A stretch of DNA of 64,000 nt from Pseudofrankia inefficax (GTDB lineage Bacteria > Actinomycetota > Actinomycetes > Frankiales > Frankiaceae). The DNA is taken from contig NC_014666.1 of assembly GCF_000166135.1 (NCBI RefSeq), positions 558,001 to 622,000 on the forward strand, given 5' to 3'. Numbering within the stretch: the first letter of the stretch is position 1; the number at the start of each line of letters is the position of its first letter. The translations under genes were made by a program, and so were the position numbers. The notes under the pieces are model-generated. The model had not been told where the DNA came from. It saw nothing but the letters and a program-made list of their open reading frames with translations, and did no database searches. Positions 47,816 to 57,300 of the stretch are shown here, piece by piece.

Positions 47816-49015
47816 ATGACGGGACTTCCGGAGCGGCGCGCCATCATCTCCGGCATCGGGATCTCCCGGATCGGCCGGCGCACCGGGATCCCCGGCCTCG
47901 ACCTGACGGTGGAGGCGTCCCGGCAGGCGATCGCCGACGCGGGCCTGCGACCAGAGGACATCGACGGCGTCGCGACGCTCGGGGACACCCCGGTCAAGGC
48001 GGCCTGCGACGCCCTCGGGCTGGCGCCGGACTATCTGGGCGGCGGCATCGACACCGGCGGCCTGCTCTCGCCGGTCATGTCGGCCGTCGTCGCGGTCGGC
48101 ACCGGGCGGGCCCGGCACGTGCTCGTCTACCGGACGGTTCAGATGATCGGCGGCGCGGTCCTCCCCGACGGCGCGGCGCCGCACCTTGAGGGGGCCGGTC
48201 TGGGCCCGACCCCGGACGGCGACTCAGGCTCCGTCTATCCGGCGCGTGACGGCCTGGCCGGCGGGATGGACGAGCTGATGGGCGCACACGCCTACTCGGC
48301 CGCGAACTGGCTGGCGATGCACTGCCGCCGGCACATGCACCTGTATGGCACGACGAAGCAGCAGCTCGGCGCCCTCGCCGTCAACAGCCGGCGCAACGCG
48401 GGGCTCAACCCGGCGGCCGTGTTCCAGACCCCGATCACGCTGGACGACTACCTGTCGGCCCGGCCCATCTCCGAGCCGTTCGGCCTGCTGGACTGCGACG
48501 TGCCCATCGACGGCTCCATCGCGCTGGTGGTATCCGTGGCGGATCACGCGACCGGCTGCGAGCATCCCGTCCAGGTCGAGGCGATGGGCGGCTCGACCGG
48601 GCCAGGCGGCTGGTACCTGCGGCCCGACTACCCCAGGATGGCGTCCAGCGACGCCGCGGCGCAGCTGTGGTCGCGGACCGACCTGCGGCCCGCCGACGTC
48701 GACTTCGCCGAGCTCTACGACGGCTTCACGTTTCTCGCCCTGGCCTGGCTGGAGGCCTTCGGGTTCTGCGGCGAGGGCGAGTCCGGCCCGTTCGTCGAGG
48801 ACCCCGGGCGGATCGCCCTGGAGGGCTCGTTCCCGATCAACACCTACGGCGGCCAGCTGTCCGCCGGCCGGATGCACGGCTACTGGATCGTCCACGAGGC
48901 GTGCCTCCAGCTGCGCGGGCAGGCGGGCGATCGCCAGCTCGGCCGTCACCGGGTGGCCGCCGTCGGCGCCGGCGGCGGCCCCATCGCCGGCGCGCTGCTC
49001 CTGACGGCCCACTAG
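47816..49015 (+). CDS. Thiolase-fold protein lacking catalytic cysteines, probable Ltp2-like aldolase
   Basis: A 399-residue thiolase-superfamily protein from ATG 47816. The fold is clear (RRAIISGIGISRIGRRTGIPGLDLTVEASRQAIADAG; LYDGFTFLALAWLEAFGFCGEGESG; TYGGQLSAGRMHGYWIVHEA). The nucleophilic Cys position reads GGGIDTGGLLSPVMSA, without Cys, and the second cysteine motif near the end reads AGGGPIAGALLL. Loss of both is typical of Ltp2-type retro-aldol lyases, which use tyrosines and a DUF35 partner to shorten sterol-type side chains. The Tyr residues in YDGF and HGYWIVHEA fit that role. The substrate is inferred only. Confidence 0.82.
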   Translation: MTGLPERRAIISGIGISRIGRRTGIPGLDLTVEASRQAIADAGLRPEDIDGVATLGDTPVKAACDALGLAPDYLGGGIDTGGLLSPVMSAVVAVGTGRARHVLVYRTVQMIGGAVLPDGAAPHLEGAGLGPTPDGDSGSVYPARDGLAGGMDELMGAHAYSAANWLAMHCRRHMHLYGTTKQQLGALAVNSRRNAGLNPAAVFQTPITLDDYLSARPISEPFGLLDCDVPIDGSIALVVSVADHATGCEHPVQVEAMGGSTGPGGWYLRPDYPRMASSDAAAQLWSRTDLRPADVDFAELYDGFTFLALAWLEAFGFCGEGESGPFVEDPGRIALEGSFPINTYGGQLSAGRMHGYWIVHEACLQLRGQAGDRQLGRHRVAAVGAGGGPIAGALLLTAH

Positions 49016-49037
49016 CTCACGCGGCCCGCCAGCTCAC

Positions 49038-49099
49038 CTCAGGCGCCCAGAGAACTCAGGCGCCCAGAGAACTCAGGCGCCCAGAGAACTCAGGCGCCC
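49038..49099. repeat. 17-bp tandem repeat, three full copies plus a partial
   Basis: The unit CTCAGGCGCCCAGAGAA occurs at 49038-49054, 49055-49071 and 49072-49088 without change. A partial copy (CTCAGGCGCCC) follows at 49089-49099. The partial copy contains the stop codon and last codon of the leftward gene at 49090, so the array looks like repeated duplication of that gene's 3' end. It fills most of the 74-bp gap between two convergent genes. Confidence 0.85.
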
Positions 49100-52000
49100 G
49101 GGGACATCGCCTGGGCGCTGAGCAGGTGCGCGGCGGCGCGGACCTGCGCGATCGCGACGCGCCAGGCGGCGTCCACGATCGAACCGACCGCCTCCGGCGC
49201 GGGCCACAGCAGGCAGGACGGCGGCAGGCAGATCCGGTAGGCGAGCGTCCCGGACTTCTCGTGCGCGATCCATGCGCCACAGGTCTGCGCGGGCGCGAGC
49301 GTGGAGATCGCGATCAGCGCGGCGGTGAGCTCGGCGTCGTCAGCCGGCCGGCCGGCGCCGCTGGGCACCCCGGCGTCGTCGAACGTCCCGAGGCGGTCGA
49401 GCTGCCCCATCCGGCTGAGCTCGCCCAGCCGTTCGAGGTCGCCCGGGCGCAGCAGCCCGGGATCCAGATGGGTGTCGAGGATCATCGTGCCGGCGCCGTA
49501 GAACGGGTGATCGCCCGGAGTGGGCGGGGCCAGCCGGGCGATGGTCGCCGGCGCCCGGCGGCCCAGCCCCACCTCGTCGTCGGCCGTGAACGAGAACTCG
49601 GGGTCGGCGCCGAGCCCGAACCCGGAGGCCTCGCCGTCCGCCGTGTCCAGTGAGCCGGTGGCCGACGCCTCGGAACGGCTCGCCGGCTGGGTCTCGCCCT
49701 GCTCACCCGGGGCCAGCGGCTCGGCCAGCACCAGGAAACCCGTGCCGTGGCCGTCGTCGGCGATCTGGCCGTCGAACAGCAGCCGGCCGAGCGCGTCCCG
49801 GACGTGCGCGTCCCGGAACGCGTTGCCGAGGTGACCGGGCACGGTCAGCGGCTTCGCGCCTGGCCGGCCCGGGTCGGGCGGGACGCTGAGATCGGGCAGC
49901 CAGGTCCGGCTGCCGGCGGCCAGCGCGGTCAGCAGCAGCGCGAGCGGGCCGCGCAGGCCGTCGAGCGGCGCGTCGAGCCGGGTGACCAGCCGGGGCCGGC
50001 TCGGCTCGCTGATCGGCTCGGCCAGCCGAGGCCAGCTCATCAGCTCCTCGTGCACCGGCGGGGTGACCGGCCGGGTCCACTCGACGACGACCGTCTCCGA
50101 CCGGGCGTCGTCGCCCACCGGGGTCGCGGCCGTGAGCGAGAGGCCGGCGGGGTAGTCGAGGACCGCGCGGAACGCGCCGAACAGCGACGGCAGGCCCGCG
50201 GCCAGCTCGGCCACCGTGCGCGTGTCCGAGAGCGGCGCGACCGGCGAGTCCGCCAGGCTGACGAAGACGATCCACTGCTGGTAGCGGACCAGCCGGCCCA
50301 GCGCTCCGGCGATCTCGTCCGGGTGGTCGCCGAGCATGGTCTCGGGGAAGAACCAGGTGGTCAGGCAGGGAGCGTCGGTCGCGTCCAGGCCCCACCCGCC
50401 GACCACGGTGAGGTCGTCGGCCGAGGTCTCGGCCAGCAGGGCGCGGTTGCGGTCGTTGCACCAGGCGGCCCGTTCGTCGACGTCGCCCGGCAGGTAGTCC
50501 AGACAGGTGCGGACCCGGATGCCGAGGCCGAGGTCCTGATGGTCGGTGACGGTCAGCTCGGACCGGCAGCGCGCGGCCGGGCCGGACGGGTCGTAGGTCC
50601 TCGTCCACCACTCGGCGGTCAGCGTCCGGCCCGGCTCGTGGCCGGTGACCCGGTGCGGCGGCGCCATCAGCGCGGTCAGCGTGATCGGAAGCACGAGCGG
50701 GCGCACGGCGTCGTCGCCGTTCATCGCCTCCTGGGCACCCAGCCGGATGTCCGGCAGGGCGTCGAACAGGATGTCCCGGCTCGGGCGCGGGCCGTTGGTC
50801 GGGTGCGCGGACCCCGCCGGGACGGCGCCGCGGGCCGGGCCGCCGAGGCCGACGAGCGCGCTCGCGGCCTCGTCGGCGCGAATCAGCTGGTCCACGGCGA
50901 CGAGCCGCGCCCAGGACCGGTCCGGCGACCAGAGCGACGGCCCGAGGTGCACCCGGGCGACCGCCTCGACCGTCCCCGCCACCGGGTCGAGCACGAGGGC
51001 CGACCGGCCGTCGTCGGCGTTGCGCCGCGCGAGCAGCCGCAGGACGTCGGGGGACGCCGGCACCTTGCTGGCCACCTCGGTCGAGATGCGCAGCGAGCCG
51101 GCCCGGCGGTCGTCCGGCGCCGGGCGCGGGGTGACCCGCAGCCGCTGCCGGCCCTGGTAGGGCCACCAGTCGAAGCCGGCCGAGCCCAGCACGGACCACT
51201 CGACGTCGGGCCCGACCAGCGAGGCGTACAGCGCGTCCAGGGCCAGGGCCGGCTCGTCGCAGGCGGTCGAGCTGGCGGCGAAGGCGAGGCCGGCCGGCCG
51301 GCGCGAGGCCGGGCCGATCGGGTAGCGGTCGGCGGGGGTGAGGTCCTCGCCGGTCAGCAGCACCCGGCGGGCCAGCATCGACGCGCCGGCCGCGGCCAGC
51401 AGCACCTCGCGCAGCAGGGTCACCGTCGTGCGGGTGCCCGCGGCCATGACCGCGTTCGGCAGGAAGACCGTCCAGGTCGGTGCGCCGCCGCGCAGCACCC
51501 AGGCCCCGACGCCGTGCGCGGCCCCGGGGTCGCGGGCGTCCTGGATGTTGAGCGCCGTCAGCACCCCGGCGACGTCGTCGCTCGGCCGGACGGTGACCGG
51601 CGTGCGCATGGTGATCAGGAGGCCCTCGCCGGCCTCGGGACGCGGGTCCTGCCGGCTCGCCAGCACGACGCTGGTCAGCAGCCCGGCCGGGGCCGGCTCC
51701 GGCGCGGTCACCACCTCGACCGGACGGTCCTCCGGCGTGAAGAACGGCCCCCAGCTGAACGGGACCTCGCACCGGAAGCCCCGGCCGTCGCCGGCGCCCC
51801 AGACCGGGCCGCCGTCGCTCTCCTGGTCGTAGCGCAGCCCGTCGAACGCCGCGAGCAGAGCGCGCCAGAGCGGGGTGTTGTCCGCCTCGGCGCCGGCGTG
51901 CAGCAGGTCGTGGTACCGGGTGACGCGGTGGCGGCCCGGGCGGGCCTCGCCGTCGGCGTCGCGGGCGACGAACGGCACGCCGGCGACCTCGTCGTGCAGC

Positions 52001-52905
52001 CCGTCGCCGAGCGCGGCCACCGCTGTCGCGATCTGGTCGCCGACCGCGGCCACGGCCAGCCGGGCCAGGGCCGCGCCGCCGGGCGCGGTGTCGTCCGCCT
52101 CGTCGTCGGAGTCCTCGTCGGGGTCGTCGTCCTCGTCCTCGTCGTCGTCACCCTGCTCGAGACGGCCGACGACGAAGGAGCACGACAGGTACAGCGCGTC
52201 CGGGTCGAGGTCGGTGGACTCGTCCAGAAAGGCTTCCAGCGCCAGCCGGTCAGACAGGTCGAGGTCAGCCGACCGGGCCGGCGCTCCGGGCTCCGTGCCC
52301 GCCTCGGCGCCGGTTCCAGGCTCGGCTTCCGTCCCTGTCTCGGCTTCGGGGCGCGCCTCGGTTGCCGTTGCCGTCTCGGCCTCGGGGCCCCCATCGGCCC
52401 CGGTGGCCGCCGCCCCGGCTTCGGGGCTTGCCTCGGCTGTGGGGCCCGCCTTCGCCTTGGTGGCCGGCGGGATGGTGCCGGCTGGCTCGACCCGTGCCGT
52501 CGGTTGGGTCGGGTCGTCGGCCAGGCTGGGGTGATCGGCCGCCTCGTCGTCCTCGTCCTCGTCGGCGTCCGGGTCGGGACGGTCGGGGATGGCCGGCCAC
52601 GGGCCGGCGATCCAGCGGTTCAGGGTGATCTCGGCGTTCAGCCGCTGGCACAGGGCCCGCGCCCGCGCCGGGTCGCCGATCGTCGAGACCGGTGTGGTGA
52701 CCCGCAGCACGGCGACGGCGGAGGCCCCGTCGGGCACCGGGAGCAGCTCCAGCAGTGTCCCCAGCTCGCTGTGACGCCAGAGCAGACCGGTGCCGTCCGG
52801 GCCCGGGCCGATCCACTCCTCCTCGGCGCCCAGCTGGCTGAGCAGGTGGGTCCGCAGGTCGGCGGCGAGCGGAAGGCCGGTGTTGAACGCGACCGCGTCA
52901 CTCAC
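49090..52905 (-). CDS. Very large cytoplasmic protein with repeated YbjN-like modules
   Basis: A 1271-residue protein without signal peptide or membrane helices. GTG 52905 overlaps the stop of the DUF3293 gene by 8 nt. Three related modules can be read. Around residue 10 onwards: ELGTLLELLPVPD ... AVLRVTTPV ... RLNAEITLNRWI. Around residue 425: LLITMRTPVTV ... LNIQDAR ... WTVFLPNAVM. Around residue 795: IRVRTCLDYLPGD ... NDRNRALL ... TWFFPETMLGD. These resemble YbjN/type III chaperone-like folds. Module 1 is split by an Ala/Glu-rich linker (about residues 105-213), and a run of about 20 Asp/Glu lies near residue 250. Function unknown; co-translation with the DUF3293 protein suggests they work together. 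Confidence 0.7.
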   Translation of the reverse strand: MSDAVAFNTGLPLAADLRTHLLSQLGAEEEWIGPGPDGTGLLWRHSELGTLLELLPVPDGASAVAVLRVTTPVSTIGDPARARALCQRLNAEITLNRWIAGPWPAIPDRPDPDADEDEDDEAADHPSLADDPTQPTARVEPAGTIPPATKAKAGPTAEASPEAGAAATGADGGPEAETATATEARPEAETGTEAEPGTGAEAGTEPGAPARSADLDLSDRLALEAFLDESTDLDPDALYLSCSFVVGRLEQGDDDEDEDDDPDEDSDDEADDTAPGGAALARLAVAAVGDQIATAVAALGDGLHDEVAGVPFVARDADGEARPGRHRVTRYHDLLHAGAEADNTPLWRALLAAFDGLRYDQESDGGPVWGAGDGRGFRCEVPFSWGPFFTPEDRPVEVVTAPEPAPAGLLTSVVLASRQDPRPEAGEGLLITMRTPVTVRPSDDVAGVLTALNIQDARDPGAAHGVGAWVLRGGAPTWTVFLPNAVMAAGTRTTVTLLREVLLAAAGASMLARRVLLTGEDLTPADRYPIGPASRRPAGLAFAASSTACDEPALALDALYASLVGPDVEWSVLGSAGFDWWPYQGRQRLRVTPRPAPDDRRAGSLRISTEVASKVPASPDVLRLLARRNADDGRSALVLDPVAGTVEAVARVHLGPSLWSPDRSWARLVAVDQLIRADEAASALVGLGGPARGAVPAGSAHPTNGPRPSRDILFDALPDIRLGAQEAMNGDDAVRPLVLPITLTALMAPPHRVTGHEPGRTLTAEWWTRTYDPSGPAARCRSELTVTDHQDLGLGIRVRTCLDYLPGDVDERAAWCNDRNRALLAETSADDLTVVGGWGLDATDAPCLTTWFFPETMLGDHPDEIAGALGRLVRYQQWIVFVSLADSPVAPLSDTRTVAELAAGLPSLFGAFRAVLDYPAGLSLTAATPVGDDARSETVVVEWTRPVTPPVHEELMSWPRLAEPISEPSRPRLVTRLDAPLDGLRGPLALLLTALAAGSRTWLPDLSVPPDPGRPGAKPLTVPGHLGNAFRDAHVRDALGRLLFDGQIADDGHGTGFLVLAEPLAPGEQGETQPASRSEASATGSLDTADGEASGFGLGADPEFSFTADDEVGLGRRAPATIARLAPPTPGDHPFYGAGTMILDTHLDPGLLRPGDLERLGELSRMGQLDRLGTFDDAGVPSGAGRPADDAELTAALIAISTLAPAQTCGAWIAHEKSGTLAYRICLPPSCLLWPAPEAVGSIVDAAWRVAIAQVRAAAHLLSAQAMSPGA

Positions 52906-53947
52906 CGTTGCCGCCGTGGGAGGCGGGAAGATCGTGCGGGTCCGGCGTGGCGCCCCCGGCCGCCGGGTCGGCCTTGCGCGGCGCAGGCGGACCACCGGCC
53001 GTCGGACCACCCGCCGTCGTGCCGTTCGGGGTCGCGCCGCTGTCCTCCGTCGGCGTCGCGGCGGTGAGCTCCCGCGCCCGCGCGATCGCCGCGGTCTCCG
53101 ACTCCTCGGCCGCGAGTGCCCGGACCGCGTCGGCCACGAGGATCTCGTGCGCCTCGCTGACCGGACCGGAGCCGTCGGCCGCGGCGCGCGCCTCGTCGGT
53201 CGCCGGCAGCCGGTCGGTGTCCGCCGCCTGGGTGTCGGTCGCCGCGTGCACGGCGTGCGCCGCCCTGGCCGCCTCGGCGCGGCGGGCCGCGGCCGCCGGG
53301 TTGGGCAGCGGCTTGGTCAGACGCGAGCTACGCCAGCCGAACTCGCGCGGCGCGACCAGTTCGTCGCACGGCACCACGGACAGTGCCGTCGGAGTCCACT
53401 CGACGACGGCGTCCTGCTCGAACTCGGCGCCGAGCGCGCGGGCCCGTGCCCTGGTCAGGCCGGCGACGGCGATGCTCGTCTGCGCCTGCCGGCCGCCGCC
53501 GACCGCGGGCCACGAGGGCAGGCCGGTCGTCGCGACCCGGCCCGCGAGCGCGCGCTGCCGGTTGGCGTTCTCGTGCGGGCGCAGCCGGCGGGAGCGCGGG
53601 TTGAACGCGGTGAGTACGTGCACCCGCTCCACGCCGGGGAACGGGAACTCCCCGCTGGCGGTGCCGGCGGGCGCCGAGCGCACGACCACGGTGGTGTCCT
53701 CGACGCCGATCTTGACCTCGGCGCACGGGTAGTCGTCGAGCCGGCTTTCGAGATCCGTGGCGGCGCGCAGCCGGGTGAAGGCGTCGTCCAGCCGGGCCAC
53801 CTCGGGACGGCGGTGGTCCGGGTCGGAGGCCAGCAGCTCCCGACGCCGGGAAAGGTAGGAACGGCAGATGGCCGCGACGGAGGTCTCCGGCTGGGCCCCG
53901 AGCAGGGCCAGCAGGTCAGCGCGGGTGGGGTTCGGGCGCTTGGACAC
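52898..53947 (-). CDS. J-like N-terminus plus DUF3293 protein
   Basis: A 349-residue protein from GTG 53947, with GGAGG at close spacing. Residues 1-65 resemble a J-domain helix pair (AAICRSYLSRRRELLASDPDHRRPEVARLDDAFTRLRAAT), but the HPD motif that activates Hsp70 is not in the usual place; only DPDHR is seen. Residues 70-190 form a DUF3293-like domain (VHVLTAFNPRSRRLRPHENANRQRAL ... ALGAEFEQDAVVEWTPTALSVV). The last 140 residues are Ala/Thr/Pro-rich and probably disordered. Function unknown. It is the first gene of a coupled pair with the 1271-residue protein. Confidence 0.72.
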   Translation of the reverse strand: MSKRPNPTRADLLALLGAQPETSVAAICRSYLSRRRELLASDPDHRRPEVARLDDAFTRLRAATDLESRLDDYPCAEVKIGVEDTTVVVRSAPAGTASGEFPFPGVERVHVLTAFNPRSRRLRPHENANRQRALAGRVATTGLPSWPAVGGGRQAQTSIAVAGLTRARARALGAEFEQDAVVEWTPTALSVVPCDELVAPREFGWRSSRLTKPLPNPAAAARRAEAARAAHAVHAATDTQAADTDRLPATDEARAAADGSGPVSEAHEILVADAVRALAAEESETAAIARARELTAATPTEDSGATPNGTTAGGPTAGGPPAPRKADPAAGGATPDPHDLPASHGGNGE

Positions 53948-54116
53948 GTCAACCTCCGGGGGCCTCGGTGGACCCCCGCGACCGTGCCCGGTTCGGGAGA
54001 TCCGCGTTACCGCTACCAGTTGTCACCGGCGGCGATCAGGTCGTTCCTGGGGCACCTTGCGCGAAGGTTGCCGGACGGCGAGCCAGGCCTTGACGCAGTC
54101 CTCTTGACCACGAGCC

Positions 54117-54145
54117 AGGTTAGAACCTCCGTATACGTCTCGCAA
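54117..54145 (-). promoter_or_regulatory. Possible promoter for the DUF3293/YbjN-repeat operon
   Basis: Read leftward, TTGCGA (54145-54140) and TAACCT (54122-54117) are separated by 17 nt, a fair match to a vegetative promoter, about 170 nt before the GTG at 53947. It is the only promoter-like match I see in the 391-bp gap 53948-54338. Otherwise that gap has a short GGGGG/CCCCC hairpin near 53955 and no convincing gene. Confidence 0.3.
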
Positions 54146-54338
54146 GATTCAGCCGTCGGTGCCGAGGTCGTTACTGAATGCGTGACAATGCTACCGGCGG
54201 GAACCGACGATTCTGGCGCCGTCGCCGGACTCGCTCCCGGCAACCTGCGCCTGACGGACGGCAGCCGCCCGGTAGAAGGACGCGCCTGCCGGCTCGCGCT
54301 GCGTCGGCGGCCGAGCGGCTCGACCAGCCGGGCCGGTG

Positions 54339-57300
54339 TCAGGCCGTCGCCGAGGCGGGCGGAGACGGCGAGGTCGGCCCGGTCGGGGGAGGCGAGGTCG
54401 GCGGTGGGGACGGCGAGGTCGGCGGCGAGGTCGGCGAGTCGGCGGCCTTCGCTACCACGAGCGTGACGTTGCTCCCGCGGCCGATCATGGCGCCCGGGGT
54501 GGTCGACTGCGTCAGCACGGTGCCGGGCGCGGCGCTGCTCGACTGCTGCGTCACCGTGACGGTCAGGCCGTAGGAGGTCAGCAGCCGCTCGGCGTCGGCG
54601 CGCTGGCGGCCCCGCGCGTCCGGCATCGCGACCTGAGTGCTGACCACGGTGATCGTCACCTCGGCGTGCACCGGCACCTTCGAGCCGGGCGCGGGATCGA
54701 CGGTCTCCACCAGCCCAGCGGTGATGGTCGACGGCCCCGGGTCCTGCCTGACGGTGGCGACCAGCCCGGCCTGCGCGAGGGCGGCCTCGGCGTCGGCCTG
54801 GGTCCGGCCGGCGACGTCGGGAACCGCGGTCTGGCCCGGGCCGGTGGACACCGTCAGCGTCACGGTCGCGTTCTTGGCCGTCGTCGTGTTGGCGGCCGGG
54901 TCGCTGGCGGTGACCGTGCCGGCCGGTTCCGAGGCGGCGACGGAGGAGATCGCGATGTCGGTGAAACCGGCCTTGTGCAGGGCGTCCTGCGCGTCGTTCG
55001 TCGTCATCCCGATCACGTTCGGCACGCTGGCCAGCGACTTCGTGCCGGCCGGCACGACGACCAGGATCGTGACGCTGGACCCAGGCGGAACCTCCACCCC
55101 AGCAGCGGGGAAGATCGCCGCCACGTGGCCGGGACTGACGCTCGCCGGCCCGCTGATCGACCGCACGACGACGGTCAGGCCCGCGTCCTGCAGGTTGGAC
55201 CGCGCGGCGCTGTCGGTGAGCCCGACGACCTGGGGGATCTTGACGGAATCCAGGCCCGCCGAGACGACCAGCGTCACCGTGTCGCTCGCCTCGATCTCGA
55301 TGCCCTCGCCCGGCTGGACGCTGAGGACGGTGCCCTTCGGCTTGAGGTCGGGCGTCATCTCGAACTGCAGGTGAGCGAAGCCGGCCGCGTGCAGCCGGGC
55401 CTCAGCCTCCTTGACGGAGAGGCCCACCAGGTTGTTCGGGATGGTCAGCTGCGCGGCCAGCGTGGCATTGGCGGACCGGCCCGAACTGTCCACCGCGGCC
55501 GCGGCCGCCACCCCGACGGCCGCCAGTGCCACGATCACGCTGAAGGCGCTGATCACGGTTGTCCACGGGATCCGGCCGCCGGGCGCGAAGCCCGGGAACC
55601 ACCGGGCGAGCGCCGCCAGCGGGCCGCGCCTGCGGGGCGGCGGCCAGGTCGACCGGCCTGAGTCGTCGAGGCCGTTCAGCGACAGGGTCTCCAGAGTGCG
55701 TCCCGGGCCGCGTGGCGAGTCACCGCGTAGCGTGACCGTCCGCTGGCTGATCCGGTTGACGCCGCCGGAGCCGTCGTCGAAGTCGGCGTACTCCAGGCCG
55801 TCGGAGTCCAGACCGGAGGCCGAGTCGAAATCGGTGTAGTCCAGGTCGCGGAAGCCGTGGTCGTCGGAGTCGTCCAGCTCCTCGCCGACGGAGCCGAGTC
55901 GGGCCAGGTAGCCGACGGTGAGCTCGGTGCCGTCGTCACCCCAGACACTCAGGTCACCGAAGGTGAAGTCGTCGTTCAGGCCGGCCACGGGTATCGGACC
56001 GCTGCCGACCGTCGGCGGGTCCTCGTCGTCGCCGGCCATGTCCGCGCCGGGCTCGCTCACGGCGTCGTCGGCGGGCCCCTGAGAGTCGTCGGCCGTGGCG
56101 GAGACGTGTGCCCCGGCGTCGGCCGCGCTGGCACCGTCACCGAGCGTGCCGTCGCCCAGCGAGCTGTCCCCGACCGAGCTGTCGCCCTGCGAGCCGTCCT
56201 CGGCCGCGTCGGCCCCCGGCGACCCGGCTGCCGTGCCGGTCCGAGCGGCACTGCCCGCGCCGGTGCCGGCCTGGTCCGCGTTGGCGGCCGGATCTGTGCC
56301 GTCCTGGGCCGCGGCGGCCGACACCACGCCCGCGGCCGGGGTGCCCGCGCCGGCGTCAGACGTGTCGGAGCTGGCCGCGTCCGTGCCGTCGGCCGCAGGA
56401 ACCCCGGTAGCGGCCGCCTCCGCGCCGGCCGAGCTCCCGGCGTCGGCCTCCGACTCCGCACTGGCTGCCGACTCACCTGCGGCCCCGGCGTTCACGGCCG
56501 GGGCGTCCTCCCCGAGGCCGCCACCGGACCCGTCGGCGGGCGTCACGGGCTCGGCGGCGCCGCTGCTCGCCGCGTCGGAGCCGGCCGCGTCCGTGCCCGC
56601 CGAATCGGCGGCCGGCGCGGCACCGTTCGGTTCGGCACCGTTCGCGGCGGTGCCCGCCTGCGCGAGCGCGCCGCTCTCGGCGGCCACTGGCTCGCTGGCC
56701 GGGGGAGTGACCCAGATAGGCGTCGTGGCCCGGATCGTGCTCAGTGCCTGGAGCCGGTTGACGATCTCCGCCGCGGTCGGGCGCTCGGCCGGGTCCCGCC
56801 GCATGGCGTCCCGCACGACCTCGGTCAGCCCCTCGTCGAGCCCGTCGAGGTCCGGGTCCGAGTTGACGATCCGGTACAGCACGGCCGGCACCGCTCCGCC
56901 GCCGAACGGGCGCCGCCCGGTCGCCGCGAAGATGATCAGGCCGCCCCAGGAGAAGATGTCGGCGGCGGACGTCACCCGCTGGCCGCGAGCCTGCTCCGGG
57001 GCCATGAACGCGGGAGTGCCGACGACCAGGTCGCGGGTCACCGCGACGCTGTCCGGCGCCCACGCCACACCGAAGTCGATCACCCGGGGGCCGAACTGCG
57101 AGAGCAGGACGTTCGACGGCTTGAGGTCGCGGTGCACCAGGCCGGCCGCGTGGATCACGGTGAGCGCCGAGGCGACGCTGACGGCGACCCGCTCCACGTC
57201 GGCCGATCCGAGCGGCCCCCGCCGCGACACCGTCTGGGACAGCGGCGGCCCGTCGACGAACTCCGTCACCAGGTAGGGCGCGCCGTCCGGGGGATCGACG

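Noticed and set aside
49038-49099. The 17-bp tandem array as a CRISPR
   Set aside because: The units are adjacent with no spacers, and no cas gene is present in the window.
49747-53067. An 1106-codon plus-strand open frame opposite the YbjN-repeat gene
   Set aside because: No domain or ribosome binding site; low-complexity Arg/Gly/Val/Glu composition. The minus-strand frame has repeated modules and a coupled start.
54013-54243. A 76-codon minus-strand ORF in the gap between the DUF3293 gene and the PASTA kinase
   Set aside because: No ribosome binding site, no recognisable domain, and it overlaps the best promoter-like match of the region.
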